Notes: generated by a model not told the origin, from the sequence alone. A DNA stretch of 51,501 nucleotides from Microbacteriaceae bacterium 3FA27C10 (GCA_005502775.1 SCNI01000028.1:1-51501); one strand, 5' to 3'. Counted from the stretch's first letter, positions 25,720-35,621 are shown. A program made the numbers and translations.

Positions 25720-26799
25720 CTACTTGATGTTGTGCGCCGTGCATGCAGCGGCGTACTGGGTGGTGCAGATGTCGGAGACCTTGTAGAAGCCGTCCTTCAC
25801 CACGGTGTCCATGATGTTGTCGACGGTCACGACGACCGGGGTGAGCAGGGTGGCCTGGGTTCCGCTGACGGTGGTGTCACCGGTCACGGTCTTGCCGCCG
25901 GCCAGGTCGACCGCGATCTCCGCGGCCTTCTCGGCCTCCTGCTTGATGGCCTTGTAGACGGTCATGTACTGGTCGCCCGCGACGATGCGCTGGATGCCCG
26001 CGAGCTCCGCGTCCTGACCGGTGATGATCGGCCACGGCGACACGTTGGCCGCCTTCAGCGCTGCCACGGCGCCACCGGCGGTGCCGTCGTTGGCGGCGTA
26101 GACGCCCGCGATCTGACCCGAGTACTGGGTGATCTGGCCGGCGACCCATTCCTGGGCCTTGTCGGGGCTCCAGTCGGGGGTGTCGAACTCGGCGAGCACC
26201 TTCACGCCCGAGGCGTCGATCTCCTTGTGGGCGCCTGACTTGAACAGGGCGGCGTTGCCGTCGGTAGGCGAGCCGTTGACCATCAGGATGCCGCCGCTCG
26301 CGCCGGTCTTCTTCAGCTCGTCGACGATCGCGGTGCCCTGGAGCTCCCCGACCTTCTCGTTGTCGAAGGAGATGTAGTAGGCGAGCTGCCCTCCGGCGAC
26401 CAGACGGTCGTAGGAGATGACGGGCACGTTCTGCGCGTTCGCCTCGGACACGATGCTCACGGCCGCCTTGGCGTCGACCGGGTCGAGCACGAGCACCTTG
26501 GCGCCCGCGGTCAGCGCCGATTCAGCCTGCTGCTGCTGCTTCGATGCGTCCTGGTCGGCGTTGGAGTAGAGCACCTGTCCGCCGCCGAGGTCCTTGACCT
26601 TGGCCTCGAACAGCGGGCGGTCGAACTGCTCGTACCGGGCCGTCTTCGACTCGGGGAGGAGCAGGGCGATGGTTCCTCCGCTCGAGGCGGAATCGGTGCT
26701 GCTTGACGTTCCTGAGGAACCGCTCGAACACGCGGTCAGGGCTCCTGCCGCGACGAGGAGTCCGGCTGCCAGGAATGTGAGTTTCTTGGTGGTCTTCAT
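25720..26799 (-). CDS. xylF: XylF-like sugar-binding lipoprotein of an ABC transporter
   Basis: A 359-residue lipoprotein: signal MKTTKKLTFLAAGLLVAAG, lipobox ALTAC (lipidated Cys about 24), Ser-rich linker, then a periplasmic-binding-protein type 1 fold. YYISFDNEKVGELQ, GQDAELAGIQRIVAGDQYMT and DTVVKDGFYKVSDI closely resemble E. coli XylF, supporting D-xylose as ligand. GAGAGG before the ATG at 26799 fixes the start. The promoter carries a perfect 16-base palindrome next to the -35 and the ROK repressor gene is immediately upstream. Anchored outside the membrane, it feeds the permease. Confidence 0.92.
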   Translation of the reverse strand: MKTTKKLTFLAAGLLVAAGALTACSSGSSGTSSSTDSASSGGTIALLLPESKTARYEQFDRPLFEAKVKDLGGGQVLYSNADQDASKQQQQAESALTAGAKVLVLDPVDAKAAVSIVSEANAQNVPVISYDRLVAGGQLAYYISFDNEKVGELQGTAIVDELKKTGASGGILMVNGSPTDGNAALFKSGAHKEIDASGVKVLAEFDTPDWSPDKAQEWVAGQITQYSGQIAGVYAANDGTAGGAVAALKAANVSPWPIITGQDAELAGIQRIVAGDQYMTVYKAIKQEAEKAAEIAVDLAGGKTVTGDTTVSGTQATLLTPVVVTVDNIMDTVVKDGFYKVSDICTTQYAAACTAHNIK

Positions 26800-26843
26800 T
26801 GATTTACCTCTCACTGGACCGCCCTCATTGGCGGTTTTGTCCG

Positions 26844-26888
26844 AGTGTGTCACTGGATTCGCTTGGCGTCAACTCTTGAACTCAAGAG
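26844..26888 (-). promoter_or_regulatory. xylF promoter with ROK-type operator
   Basis: CTCTTGAACTCAAGAG at 26873-26888 is a perfect palindrome. On the minus strand TTGACG (26872-26867), 17 bases and CACACT (26849-26844) follow as -35 and -10. A short ACCGCC/GGCGGT hairpin (26818-26823/26830-26835) lies in the leader. The upstream ROK gene is the obvious candidate repressor. Confidence 0.7.
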
Positions 26889-26937
26889 AGGGCATAAATG
26901 CAACCATGTCGTTACATCCCGAATTCAATGGGACGTT

Positions 26938-28146
26938 TTACTGAGCGGATTCGACAAGGCGGCCCTCGGCATCCAGGGCCACGTGGTCGATCGCGAGGGC
27001 GAGCGCGCCCATGAGCTCCGAGCGGTCGCCGAGGGTGGAGCGCATCACCTCGGGCGCCTCGGTGGTGCCGCCGAGGGCCGACCGTTCGAGGGCGTGGCGC
27101 AGCGGCGCGATGAGGATCTCGCCGCTCTGCGCGAGCTCGCCGCCGATGATGATGCGATCGGGATCGAGCAGGTTGCACAGGCTCGCGGCGGCGATGCCGA
27201 TGTGGCGGCCGGCGTCCGCGATGACCCGGCTCGAGCTCGGGTCGCCCTCCTCGGCGCGGATGATGAGGTCGCTCAGGCGCTGCACGCTCGGGTCGCTGCG
27301 GAACAGGTCGAGCAGCGCCCGTCCGCCCGCCAGGGTCTCGAGGCAGCCGCGGTTGCCGCAGCGGCAGATGGGGCCGTTCTCGTCGATCGTGATGTGGCCG
27401 ATCTGCCCGGCCTTGCCCGTGACGCCGCGGAACGGCACACCGTTCACCACGAGCCCCGCGCTGATCGTGTGGCCCACCCGGATGTAGGCGGCGACCCCCT
27501 CGATGCGCGAGAGGTCGCCTCGGGTCTCGGAGATGGCCCCGAGGTTGGCCTCACTGTCGACGAAGACGGCGGCGCCCGTGCGGCGGGAGAGGCTCTCGGC
27601 GATGTCGACGCCCTCCCAGCTGCGCAGGAGGCCGAGAGGGGCGACGGTGCTGCTGCGGGTGTCGACCGGGGCCGGGAGGCCGACGCCGATGGCCAGGAGG
27701 TCGGAGAGGCTGGCGCCGAGAGACTCCACCATGTCGGTGAGCAGCAGCGTGGCGCGATCGAGTTCGCTGTCGTGCCGGTGGTCGGCCGCGAGCGGCACGT
27801 GGGTCTCGGCCACGATCGTGCGGGCGGTGTCGGAGATCGCCACGCGCAGGTGCCGGCTCGAGAAGTGCAGCCCCGCCACGAGGCCGAGCTGGCGGGCGAG
27901 GGTGACCTGGATGGCGCGCCGCCCGCTGCGGGAGGTGGTGGAGGTGTGCAGCACCCCGGCCGTCGAGAGCTCCTTGACGATGTTCGACACCGTGGCGGGT
28001 GACAGACCGGTGGCCCCCGCGAGCTCGACCTGGGTGAGGCGGCCGTGAAACTTCAGGGCATCGACAATTCTTCCGCGATTGGCTTCGCGCAATGAACTCT
28101 GCGACCCCGGCGTCGGGTTGACGTACACCACAGGGTCACCATACAC
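26938..28146 (-). CDS. ROK-family repressor (XylR-like)
   Basis: A 402-residue regulator. The N-terminal winged helix (RGRIVDALKFHGRLTQVELAG and TGLSPATVSNIVKEL, residues about 24-62) is followed by a ROK sugar-kinase-like domain. The zinc/sugar motif GHITIDENGPICRCGNRGCLE and PAGQIG-like GKAGQIG block are visible. Known: XylR-type ROK proteins repress xylose genes until sugar binds. It lies directly upstream of xylF on the same strand and divergent from PadR. The GTG at 28146 is tentative; other in-frame GTG codons follow within seven residues. Confidence 0.87.
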   Translation of the reverse strand: MYGDPVVYVNPTPGSQSSLREANRGRIVDALKFHGRLTQVELAGATGLSPATVSNIVKELSTAGVLHTSTTSRSGRRAIQVTLARQLGLVAGLHFSSRHLRVAISDTARTIVAETHVPLAADHRHDSELDRATLLLTDMVESLGASLSDLLAIGVGLPAPVDTRSSTVAPLGLLRSWEGVDIAESLSRRTGAAVFVDSEANLGAISETRGDLSRIEGVAAYIRVGHTISAGLVVNGVPFRGVTGKAGQIGHITIDENGPICRCGNRGCLETLAGGRALLDLFRSDPSVQRLSDLIIRAEEGDPSSSRVIADAGRHIGIAAASLCNLLDPDRIIIGGELAQSGEILIAPLRHALERSALGGTTEAPEVMRSTLGDRSELMGALALAIDHVALDAEGRLVESAQ

Positions 28147-28202
28147 GCGTCACCGCTCGGTGCCCTCGCGAAAACCCGCTGTTCAACACTTGCATCACGC
28201 GA

Positions 28203-28222
28203 ACTACTCATGCGAGAGTAGT
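28203..28222 (+). promoter_or_regulatory. PadR-type operator
   Basis: ACTACTC (28203-28209) and GAGTAGT (28216-28222) are perfect arms six bases apart, ending three bases before the PadR start codon. The position suits autorepression. No confident -10 was identified. Confidence 0.55.
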
Positions 28223-28225
28223 CGC

Positions 28226-28798
28226 GTGTCATCCATCCGTCTGTTCATCCTCGACGCCCTCGACAAGCGCGGCGACATGCACGGCCACCAGTTGCGCCTG
28301 CTCGCCGAAGAGGAGCACGTGCAGTACTGGACCGACATCACCGTGGGCTCGCTCTACGGGGCCATCAAGCGCCTGGCCAACGAGGGGCTCATCGTCGAGG
28401 TGCGCACGGAGCGGGAGGGCGGGTACCCGGAGCGGCAGGTCTACGCCGTCTCCGCGAGCGGCCGCGCCGCGCTCGCGCTGCTCCGGGTGCAGGGCCTGGC
28501 CGCCATCTCCTTCCGCCCCGACCCCTTCGACCTCGCCATCACGCGTCTCGACCCCGAGCGGCTCGACGAGCTCGGCGCGGTCCTCGGCGAGCGGATCGAC
28601 GCCCTGAGAACACGGCTCGCCGAACAGCAGGAGCGCAACCGGCGCGCCGATCCCTACCTCACCCTCGCCGAGCGCTGGGCGCTCCAGCACCGCGAAGACC
28701 GGCTCACGGCCGAGATCCGCTCGCACGAACGACTCCTCGACTCCCTCCCCGACATCATCGCCGACGAACAGGCACGAAAGGTCAACGGTCATGACTGA
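28226..28798 (+). CDS. PadR-family transcriptional regulator
   Basis: A 190-residue PadR regulator: N-terminal winged helix with FILDALDKRGDMHGHQLRLL and the GSLYGAIKRLANEGLI recognition segment, wing GGYPERQVYAVSASGR, then a C-terminal helical domain (PYLTLAERWALQHREDRL) as in subfamily-2 PadR proteins. The GTG at 28226 is chosen because the family block begins at SSIRLFILDAL. The gene overlaps the EmrB-type exporter by eight bases, so it most likely represses its own operon in response to an exported compound. Ligand unknown. Confidence 0.88.
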   Translation: MSSIRLFILDALDKRGDMHGHQLRLLAEEEHVQYWTDITVGSLYGAIKRLANEGLIVEVRTEREGGYPERQVYAVSASGRAALALLRVQGLAAISFRPDPFDLAITRLDPERLDELGAVLGERIDALRTRLAEQQERNRRADPYLTLAERWALQHREDRLTAEIRSHERLLDSLPDIIADEQARKVNGHD

Positions 28799-30356
28799 CT
28801 CCCCGTCCCCCTCCTCCGGCGCGGCCACGGCCGGCGGGCCGCCCGCCGTCTCCCGCCGCGCCTGGCAGGCGCTCGTCGTGCTGCTCGCCGGCATGTTCAT
28901 CGCCCTGCTCGACACCACCATCGTGAACGTGGCGCTGCCGAGCATCCGCACCAGCATCGACGCCTCCGAGTCGACGCTGTCGTGGATCATCTCGGGCTAC
29001 GCGCTCGCCTTCGGCCTGGCGCTCATCCCGGCCGGCCGCATCGGCGATCGCATCGGCCACAAATGGGTGTTCTTCACCGGCGTCGCGCTCTTCACCCTGG
29101 CGAGCCTGGCCTGCGGCATCTCGCAGAACGACGTGCAGCTCGTCGTGGCGCGCATCGTGCAGGGCCTCGCGGGCGGCATGTTCGTGCCGGCCGTGACCGC
29201 GTTCATCCAGCTGCTGTTCCCGCCGATGTCGCGGGGCAAGGCCTTCGCCATCATGGGCGCGGTCATCGGGGTCTCCTCGGCGCTCGGCCCCATCGTGGGC
29301 GGGCTCATCATCCAGGCGTTCGGTTCCGAGAACGGCTGGCGCCTGGTGTTCGGGGTGAACCTGCCGATCGGTGTCGCCACGCTCATCGCCGCGGCCATCC
29401 TGCTCCCGCACCGCGCTGAGGCGGCTGCCGTCGCGGCGGCGGCATCCGGCCCGACGGCGGGTCGGGGCGGCCGCCCCGGTGGCGCCGCGGCGCCCGCGCC
29501 TGCGGCGAAGGCCGGCCTCGACTGGTTCGGCCTGGTGCTCATCACCGGAGCACTCGTCGCGCTGCTGGTGCCGCTCATCCAGGGGCAGGACGAGGGCTGG
29601 CCGCTCTGGACCTTCCTCTCTCTCGGCGGCGGAGTGCTCCTCCTCGTGGCCTTCGGTGCCTGGGAGGTGTCGTTCACCAAGCGGGGCCGCACGCCCCTCG
29701 TGCCGCCCCGGCTGTTCCGGCATCCGGCGTTCACGGGAGGCACCATCCTGGCGCTGGTGTACTTCGCAGCCTTCACGAGCATCTTCTTCACCATCTCGAT
29801 CCTCTGGCAGGCGGGCCTCGGCCACACGGCGCTCGAGTCGGGGGTGGTCTCGATCCCCTTCGCCATCGGCAGCATCGTCGGCTCCTCGCAGAGCAACCGT
29901 CTCGCGCAGCGGCTCGGCCGCACCGTGCTCGTCATCGGCACGGCCGCCGTCGCGGTGGGCCTCGCCTGGGTCTGGCTCGTGCTGCTGCTCACGAATCCCT
30001 CGGACCTCACCAACTGGGAACTGATCGCGCCCCTGCTCCTCGCCGGCCTCGGCAACGGGCTCTTCATCGCGCCCAACGCGCAGTTCATCCTGGCCACCGT
30101 CGACCGCAGCGAGGCAGGCGCGGCGAGCGGCGTGATCAGCGCCATGCAACGCGTGGGCAGCGCCATCGGCATCGCGGTGATCGGCAGCGTCTTCTTCGGC
30201 TCGCTCGTCGTCAGCGGGCCCACTCCGGATGCGCTCGCCAGGGGTTTCGTGACCAGCGCCTCCGCCGCGATGGGTGTCAGCGTGGCGTTCGCCGTGGTGG
30301 CGTTCCTGCTGGTGTTCGCGCTGCCCAGGCGCACGGGGGCGCCGGGCGGGCATTGA
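28791..30356 (+). CDS. EmrB/QacA-type MFS drug exporter (DHA2, 14 helices)
   Basis: A 521-residue drug:proton antiporter. FIALLDTTIVNVALPSI in helix 1 is motif D1 of the DHA2 family, GRIGDRIGHKWVF is the A motif, and GSALGPIVGG-like SSALGPIVGG is motif C of antiporters. An Ala/Gly/Pro-rich loop (about 205-240) separates the halves. Likely exports lipophilic or cationic toxins across the cytoplasmic membrane. Translationally linked with the PadR gene, which overlaps its start by eight bases. Confidence 0.92.
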   Translation: MTDSPSPSSGAATAGGPPAVSRRAWQALVVLLAGMFIALLDTTIVNVALPSIRTSIDASESTLSWIISGYALAFGLALIPAGRIGDRIGHKWVFFTGVALFTLASLACGISQNDVQLVVARIVQGLAGGMFVPAVTAFIQLLFPPMSRGKAFAIMGAVIGVSSALGPIVGGLIIQAFGSENGWRLVFGVNLPIGVATLIAAAILLPHRAEAAAVAAAASGPTAGRGGRPGGAAAPAPAAKAGLDWFGLVLITGALVALLVPLIQGQDEGWPLWTFLSLGGGVLLLVAFGAWEVSFTKRGRTPLVPPRLFRHPAFTGGTILALVYFAAFTSIFFTISILWQAGLGHTALESGVVSIPFAIGSIVGSSQSNRLAQRLGRTVLVIGTAAVAVGLAWVWLVLLLTNPSDLTNWELIAPLLLAGLGNGLFIAPNAQFILATVDRSEAGAASGVISAMQRVGSAIGIAVIGSVFFGSLVVSGPTPDALARGFVTSASAAMGVSVAFAVVAFLLVFALPRRTGAPGGH

Positions 30357-30389
30357 TCGCTGCGGGCTGGTCGCCTATCGCCGAACGTG

Positions 30390-30421
30390 GCGGATGCTTG
30401 CGCTCGCGCGCGGGCATCCGC
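30390..30421 (+). terminator. Hairpin after the EmrB-type exporter
   Basis: GCGGATGC (30390-30397) pairs with GCATCCGC (30414-30421) around a GC-rich loop. No T-run. TACTGT immediately after (30422-30427) may be the -10 for the short ORF downstream. Confidence 0.4.
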
Positions 30422-30474
30422 TACTGTCGGAAACCGCGACGCACGGTCGTGAGGAGAAAGGGGAGGTGAGTTCC

Positions 30475-30528
30475 ATGGTTCCGTTCATCGACATGGTGCT
30501 TCCCCCGGTCTCCCCCCTCGTCGCTTAG
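30475..30528 (+). CDS. Putative 17-residue leader peptide
   Basis: A short ORF, MVPFIDMVLPPVSPLVA, is preceded by an unusually strong purine-rich ribosome site (GAGGAGAAAGGGGAGGTGAG, 30450-30469) that dwarfs any other in the window. It ends 85 bases before the next gene. The following leader contains GGGGCCGACCCC and a CACCTCCACCCC stretch (30568-30579) that can pair with the ribosome site. That could switch translation or transcription of the next gene according to ribosome behaviour on the Pro-rich PPVSP segment. I do not recognise the peptide. It could also be a free small protein. Confidence 0.5.
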   Translation: MVPFIDMVLPPVSPLVA

Positions 30529-30613
30529 GCGTTCCGCCTGCCGCCGGGGCCGACCCCTGGGAAGCACCTCCACCCCGTTCGATCATCCGATCTTCGATGG
30601 AGAGAGTCTTCTC

Positions 30614-31213
30614 GTGTTCACCTCAGCTCTACGCGCCCACGACGGCGCGCTCATGCACTTCGTCAATCACGACCCGGTCTCCTGGGTCGATCCCGAGCAG
30701 TTCGGCCGCGGTGTCGCGGCCGGGACGCACCGCCGTGAGTGGGTCTGGCTGGCCTTCGCCGACGACGGCGCGAGCGAGCCTCTCGCCCGCGCCGTCTGGT
30801 GGGGGCCCGTCGGCTCCGTCCACCCCGTGGAGCTGCGATGTCTGCTCGTGCACCCCTCGGTGCCGCATCCGGAGGTGTGGGCGGCCGCGCTCATCCGCTC
30901 GGGGCACCGGGCGTTCGCAGAGGCCGGCGCCATCCTGGCTCCCGACCTGGTGGTGGAGGTCGCGGCTGCGCGCCGCGACACCCCCGCCGTGGAGCGCGCG
31001 CTCGCGTGGCGCCGGCTGGCCGCCGAGCAGGCCGGGCTGCCGGTCGCGACCGAGCGGATGCTGCCCGCCGGCGACGGGGCTGGTGCGGGCGGTGTGCTCG
31101 TGGCCGAGGGCGTCGAGCCGGGTGGCCCGGCGGACGAACTCCTGCGGGTCACCTTCTCGGCCCGCCCGCTCGGCGCACCGAGCCGCCCGGCGCTCGCCGG
31201 CGCGGGGCGGTGA
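30614..31213 (+). CDS. Protein of unknown function downstream of the leader ORF
   Basis: A 199-residue cytoplasmic protein starting at GTG after GGAGAGAG. I recognise no catalytic motif. The text MHFVNHDPVSWVDPEQFGRG and VELRCLLVHPSVPHPEVWAA, followed by Ala-rich helices, is loosely reminiscent of the N-terminal half of acetyltransferase-like proteins, but no acetyl-CoA loop (Q/RxxGxG/A) is visible, so it may be a truncated or divergent member. The C-terminus is low complexity (Gly, Ala, Pro). Its leader holds the 17-residue ORF and possible pairing elements, suggesting regulated expression. Confidence 0.6.
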   Translation: MFTSALRAHDGALMHFVNHDPVSWVDPEQFGRGVAAGTHRREWVWLAFADDGASEPLARAVWWGPVGSVHPVELRCLLVHPSVPHPEVWAAALIRSGHRAFAEAGAILAPDLVVEVAAARRDTPAVERALAWRRLAAEQAGLPVATERMLPAGDGAGAGGVLVAEGVEPGGPADELLRVTFSARPLGAPSRPALAGAGR

Positions 31214-31308
31214 CGCCTGCACCCGCCGGCCCGCGCAGCGCTCGTCCCGCCGGCGCACGCGGGCCGGCCGGCACGTTCGCGCGGGCCGGAGCGGGTAGCG
31301 TGTGAATC

Positions 31309-32151
31309 GTGACTGACGTGGCGGGCGAGGCTCCCGCGCCCCGCGCTGCGTTCCCCCGCTGGGGGCTCGTCGACGTGTTCGCCGGAGCGGTGGCCTTCCT
31401 GCTGCTCTCCTCAGCGGCGCAGCTCATCGCGCGGCTGCCGGCGGTGGCGGCGCAGCCGCAGCTGGCGTTCTGGATCAACCAGGTGCTCGGGGGCTGGATC
31501 CCGCTCATCGCGGTCGTGGTGGTCGCCTCGCGCTGGCGCGGCCGCGGGCGCCTGCGTGCCGATTTCGGGTTTCGCCTCGAGCCGCTCGACCTCGCCATCG
31601 GGCTGCTCGCGGGCATCCTGCTGCGTTTCGCCTCGGTGGGCATCGCCGAACTCGTGCGCCTCCTGGCCGGCGCCCCGGCCACCCCGTTCGCCGGCGGCGT
31701 GGGCAGCGACCCGGTGTGGTTCGTGCTCACCGCCGTGGTGGCCGCCTCGATCGTGACCCCGGCGGTGGAGGAGCTGTACTTCCGTGGGCTCGCCCTGCGC
31801 GCCATCCAGAACGCGGTGCTCGGCGGCATGGGCCGCACGCGCTCGCGCGACTACGACCCGGCTCTGGCGCCGGCCGTCAGTGCCGCACGTGCCACGGCGG
31901 CGGGAGTCGTGGCCGTGGCCGGATCGGCGCTGCTCTTCGTGGCCTTCCACCTCGACGGCGTGCCGGAGACCGCGGCGGCCGTCTCGCGCCTGATCAGCCT
32001 GCTGCTCGTCGGGCTCGTGCTCGGGATGCTCGCCCTGCTCACGAAGCGCCTCGGCCCGGCGATCGCGGCGCACGCCGTCTTCAACCTCTCGGTCGCGGTG
32101 CTCGATCTCGTGGCCGCCGCGTCCGCCCCCTCGGTCCCCACCCTCGGCTGA
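31309..32151 (+). CDS. CPBP-family intramembrane metalloprotease
   Basis: A 280-residue multi-pass membrane protein of the CPBP (Abi/CAAX protease) family. The diagnostic EExxxR glutamates are in TPAVEELYFRGLALRA, the FxxxH motif in LFVAFHLDG, and a third histidine in IAAHAVFN. Known: family members cleave within membranes and occur near bacteriocin-immunity or regulatory functions. TAGCGT seven bases before GTG indicates a leaderless mRNA. No bacteriocin gene is adjacent, so the role is open. Confidence 0.88.
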   Translation: MTDVAGEAPAPRAAFPRWGLVDVFAGAVAFLLLSSAAQLIARLPAVAAQPQLAFWINQVLGGWIPLIAVVVVASRWRGRGRLRADFGFRLEPLDLAIGLLAGILLRFASVGIAELVRLLAGAPATPFAGGVGSDPVWFVLTAVVAASIVTPAVEELYFRGLALRAIQNAVLGGMGRTRSRDYDPALAPAVSAARATAAGVVAVAGSALLFVAFHLDGVPETAAAVSRLISLLLVGLVLGMLALLTKRLGPAIAAHAVFNLSVAVLDLVAAASAPSVPTLG

Positions 32152-32166
32152 CCCGGCACGCCCCCG

Positions 32167-32221
32167 GCCTCGTCACTGTGGGCTGAAAAGCCGGGTGGTT
32201 TCGCGCCAGAAGTGACGAGGC
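32167..32221. repeat. Intergenic inverted-repeat element
   Basis: GCCTCGTCACT (32167-32177) and AGTGACGAGGC (32211-32221) form a perfect 11-base stem around a 33-base loop containing GGCTGAAAAGCC. It sits between the convergent CPBP and galK genes and could end transcription of both. Its build resembles the element at 51300-51373, so it may belong to a dispersed family. Confidence 0.55.
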
Positions 32222-32229
32222 TGCAGGGG

Positions 32230-33392
<1,163 letters not shown>

Positions 33393-33396
<4 letters not shown>

Positions 33397-34616
33397 CGTT
33401 CGCCTCCCGCGGCGGTCGTGGGGGTGGGGGCGGCGGCTTCTTCGGCGGCGGTGGCCAGATCGGCGCGCTCGAGCGCCTCGCGCAGCGCGGCGGCGCTCGT
33501 CTCGGGCGGCACGTCGCCGATGAAGGCACCCATCGCCGACTCCGAGCCGGCCAGGAACTTGAGCTTGTCGACGGCCCGGCGCGGCGAGGTGATCTGCAGC
33601 ATCAGGCGGATGTCGTCGCGGTGGGTGTGCACGGGCGCCTGGTGCCACGCCGAGATGTAGGGCGTGGGGGTGTCGTAGAGCGCATCGAGACCGCGCAGGA
33701 TGCGGCGGTACAGCACGGCGAGCTCGTCGCGCTCCTCGACGGTCGTCTCGGCGAAGTCGGGCACGTGCCGGTGCGGCAGCAGGTGGATCTCGATCGGCCA
33801 GCGCGCCGCGAACGGCACGAAGGCGGTGAAGTGCTCGCCGCGCAGGATGACGCGGTCGGACTCCTGCTCGAACGCCAGGATGTCGGCGAAGAGCGTGGGC
33901 CCGTAGTCGTCGATCGAGGCGATCAGCTTCTGGGTGCGCGGCGTGATGTAGGGGTAGGAGTAGATCTGTCCGTGCGGGTGGTGCAGCGTGACGCCGATGG
34001 CCTCGCCGCGGTTCTCGAACGGGAACACCTGCTGCACGCCGGGCAGCGCGGAGAGCGCGGCCGTGCGGTCGGCCCAGGCCTCCACCACGGTGCGGGCGCG
34101 CGACGCGGAGAGCGTGGCGAACGAGCCCTCGGTGGAGGGGCTGAAGCAGACGACCTCGCAGCGCCCCACCGAGGGGCGGGTGCGGCCGAGGCCGATGCGG
34201 GAGAGTTCGGCGAGGGTCTCGAGGTCGGCGGCGTCGGGGCCGACGGCTCCGGATGCCCCGGTCGCCTCGGCGAGGTCGGGCCCGAACGAGGGCGACTTGT
34301 TCTCGAACACCGCGACGTCGTAGTTGCTCGGCACCTCGGTGAGGTTCTCGGGGCTCGAGGGCGCGAGCGGGTCGAGGTGCTTGGGCGGCAGCATCACGCG
34401 GTTCTGGCGCGCGGCGGCGATCGAGACCCACTCGCCGGTCAGCGGGTCCTGCCGCATGGTGGCGACCGGCGGCCGCGGCACGGCGGGCCGGGAGTCAGGA
34501 GCCCGATCGGGGTCGAGGGTGGTGTCGGCGTCGTCGAAGTAGATGAGCTCGCGGCCGTCGGAGAGCCGGTGCGGGCGCTTCGCGATGCCGTGGGCGAGCA
34601 CGGAGAGCTGGTTCAC
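33393..34616 (-). CDS. galT: Galactose-1-phosphate uridylyltransferase
   Basis: A 407-residue HIT-superfamily enzyme exchanging UMP between UDP-glucose and galactose-1-phosphate. GVTLHHPHGQIYSYPY carries the HPHGQ motif with nucleophile His215. TGEWVSIAAARQNR near the N-terminus and PIEIHLLPHRHVPDF near the C-terminus are GalT blocks. GTG at 34616 is chosen over ATG at 34673 because a GGGGGT purine stretch precedes it, the conserved AKRPHRLSDGRELIYFDD follows closely, and the longer form would run through the promoter palindrome. Probably repressed by the divergent DeoR protein. Confidence 0.93.
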
Positions 34617-34631
34617 ACCCCCGAGTAAGCC

Positions 34632-34661
34632 ACTTTCGTTTGCACAAGTCAAGTCGAAAGT
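34632..34661. promoter_or_regulatory. galT-deoR operator/promoter region
   Basis: ACTTTCG (34632-34638) and CGAAAGT (34655-34661) are perfect inverted arms 16 bases apart. On the minus strand TTGACT lies between them, with CTTACT as a weak -10 17 bases downstream. DeoR-family repressors often bind such separated TTTCG-type arms. Placement between divergent galT and deoR genes fits control of both. Confidence 0.55.
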
Positions 34662-34697
34662 TGAGGGCATCACTTACGGATTGACAAGAAACGCGAA

Positions 34698-35510
34698 GTG
34701 AACGAAGCTCGTGAGGTGACCAGCGAATCCGAGCAGTTGCCGGCGGCGGTGCGGCGCGAGCGCATCCTCTCCCGGGTCTCCGAGAACGGCTTCGTGCGTG
34801 TGGCCGACCTCAGCCGGGAGTTCGGAGTGTCGGAGGTCACCGTGCGCTCCGACCTCGACGCGATCGAGCGCGAGAGCCCGATCGACCGGGTGCACGGCGG
34901 TGCCGTACTGCGCGGCTCGCCGAGTCGCCGCGAGGAGCCCTTCGAGTCGGCGCTCACCACGGCCGCGCTCGACAAGCGGCTCATCGGCACGGCCGCCGCG
35001 CGGCTCGTGCAGAGCGGCATGAGCGTGATCCTCGACGTGGGCACCACTCCGGCCTCGGTGGCCGCGGCCCTTCTGGCCCGCGACGACCTCGACGACCTCG
35101 TGGTGGTGACGAGCAGCCTCACCACTGCGCTCACGCTCGAGCCCGCCATCCCGCGCTTCACCGTGGTGGTGACCGGCGGCACCCTGCGGCCCCTGCAGCA
35201 CTCGCTCGTGGCCCCGTTCGCCACGAAGGTGCTCGACGAGCTGCGGGTCGACGTGGCGTTCATCGGCGGTACCGGCGTGCATCCGGATGGCGGGGTGACC
35301 AACGTCAACCTCGCCGAGACCGAGGTGAAGCGGGCGATGCTGCTCGCGGCCGACCGGGCCGTGGTGGTGGCGGATGCGTCGAAGCTCGGCCGCATCGACC
35401 TGGGCCGCATCGGGCGGCTCGACGAGTTCAGCACCCTCGTGACCGCGGGGGCCGACGCGGCCGCCCAGGAGAGTTTCGCCCGCGCGGGCGTCGAGGTGAT
35501 CTCGGTGTGA
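34698..35510 (+). CDS. DeoR/GlpR-family sugar-phosphate-responsive repressor
   Basis: A 270-residue regulator: the N-terminal DeoR helix-turn-helix (RERILSRVSENGFVRVADLSRE, VSEVTVRSDLDAIE, about 20-57; family text RVHGGAVL follows) and a C-terminal sensor domain with DVGTTPASVAAALL and ADRAVVVADASKLGR, which binds a sugar phosphate. Divergent from galT-galK with a shared inverted repeat, so a galactose-1-phosphate or similar inducer is likely. GTG start at 34698; later in-frame GTG codons are possible. Followed by a hairpin terminator. Confidence 0.88.
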   Translation: MNEAREVTSESEQLPAAVRRERILSRVSENGFVRVADLSREFGVSEVTVRSDLDAIERESPIDRVHGGAVLRGSPSRREEPFESALTTAALDKRLIGTAAARLVQSGMSVILDVGTTPASVAAALLARDDLDDLVVVTSSLTTALTLEPAIPRFTVVVTGGTLRPLQHSLVAPFATKVLDELRVDVAFIGGTGVHPDGGVTNVNLAETEVKRAMLLAADRAVVVADASKLGRIDLGRIGRLDEFSTLVTAGADAAAQESFARAGVEVISV

Positions 35511-35514
35511 ACCC

Positions 35515-35535
35515 GGCACCGTGAATCGCGGTGCC
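35515..35535 (+). terminator. Terminator after the DeoR gene
   Basis: GGCACCG (35515-35521) pairs with CGGTGCC (35529-35535) around a seven-base loop. A second small repeat AGCTGT/AGCTGT follows. TAACCT at 35554-35559 may be the -10 of the next gene. Confidence 0.55.
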
Positions 35536-35621
35536 TCAGCTGTGAAAAGCTGTTAACCTCCAACAACCACCGGCGCCGTCGCCGCACGTCAGCGGCAGCG
35601 CGCCCGCAGGAACAGCTCTTC

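Noticed and set aside
34617-34673. ATG at 34673 as the galT start
   Set aside because: It would place the promoter and ACTTTCG/CGAAAGT operator inside the gene and adds 19 residues not seen in the conserved GalT N-terminus.
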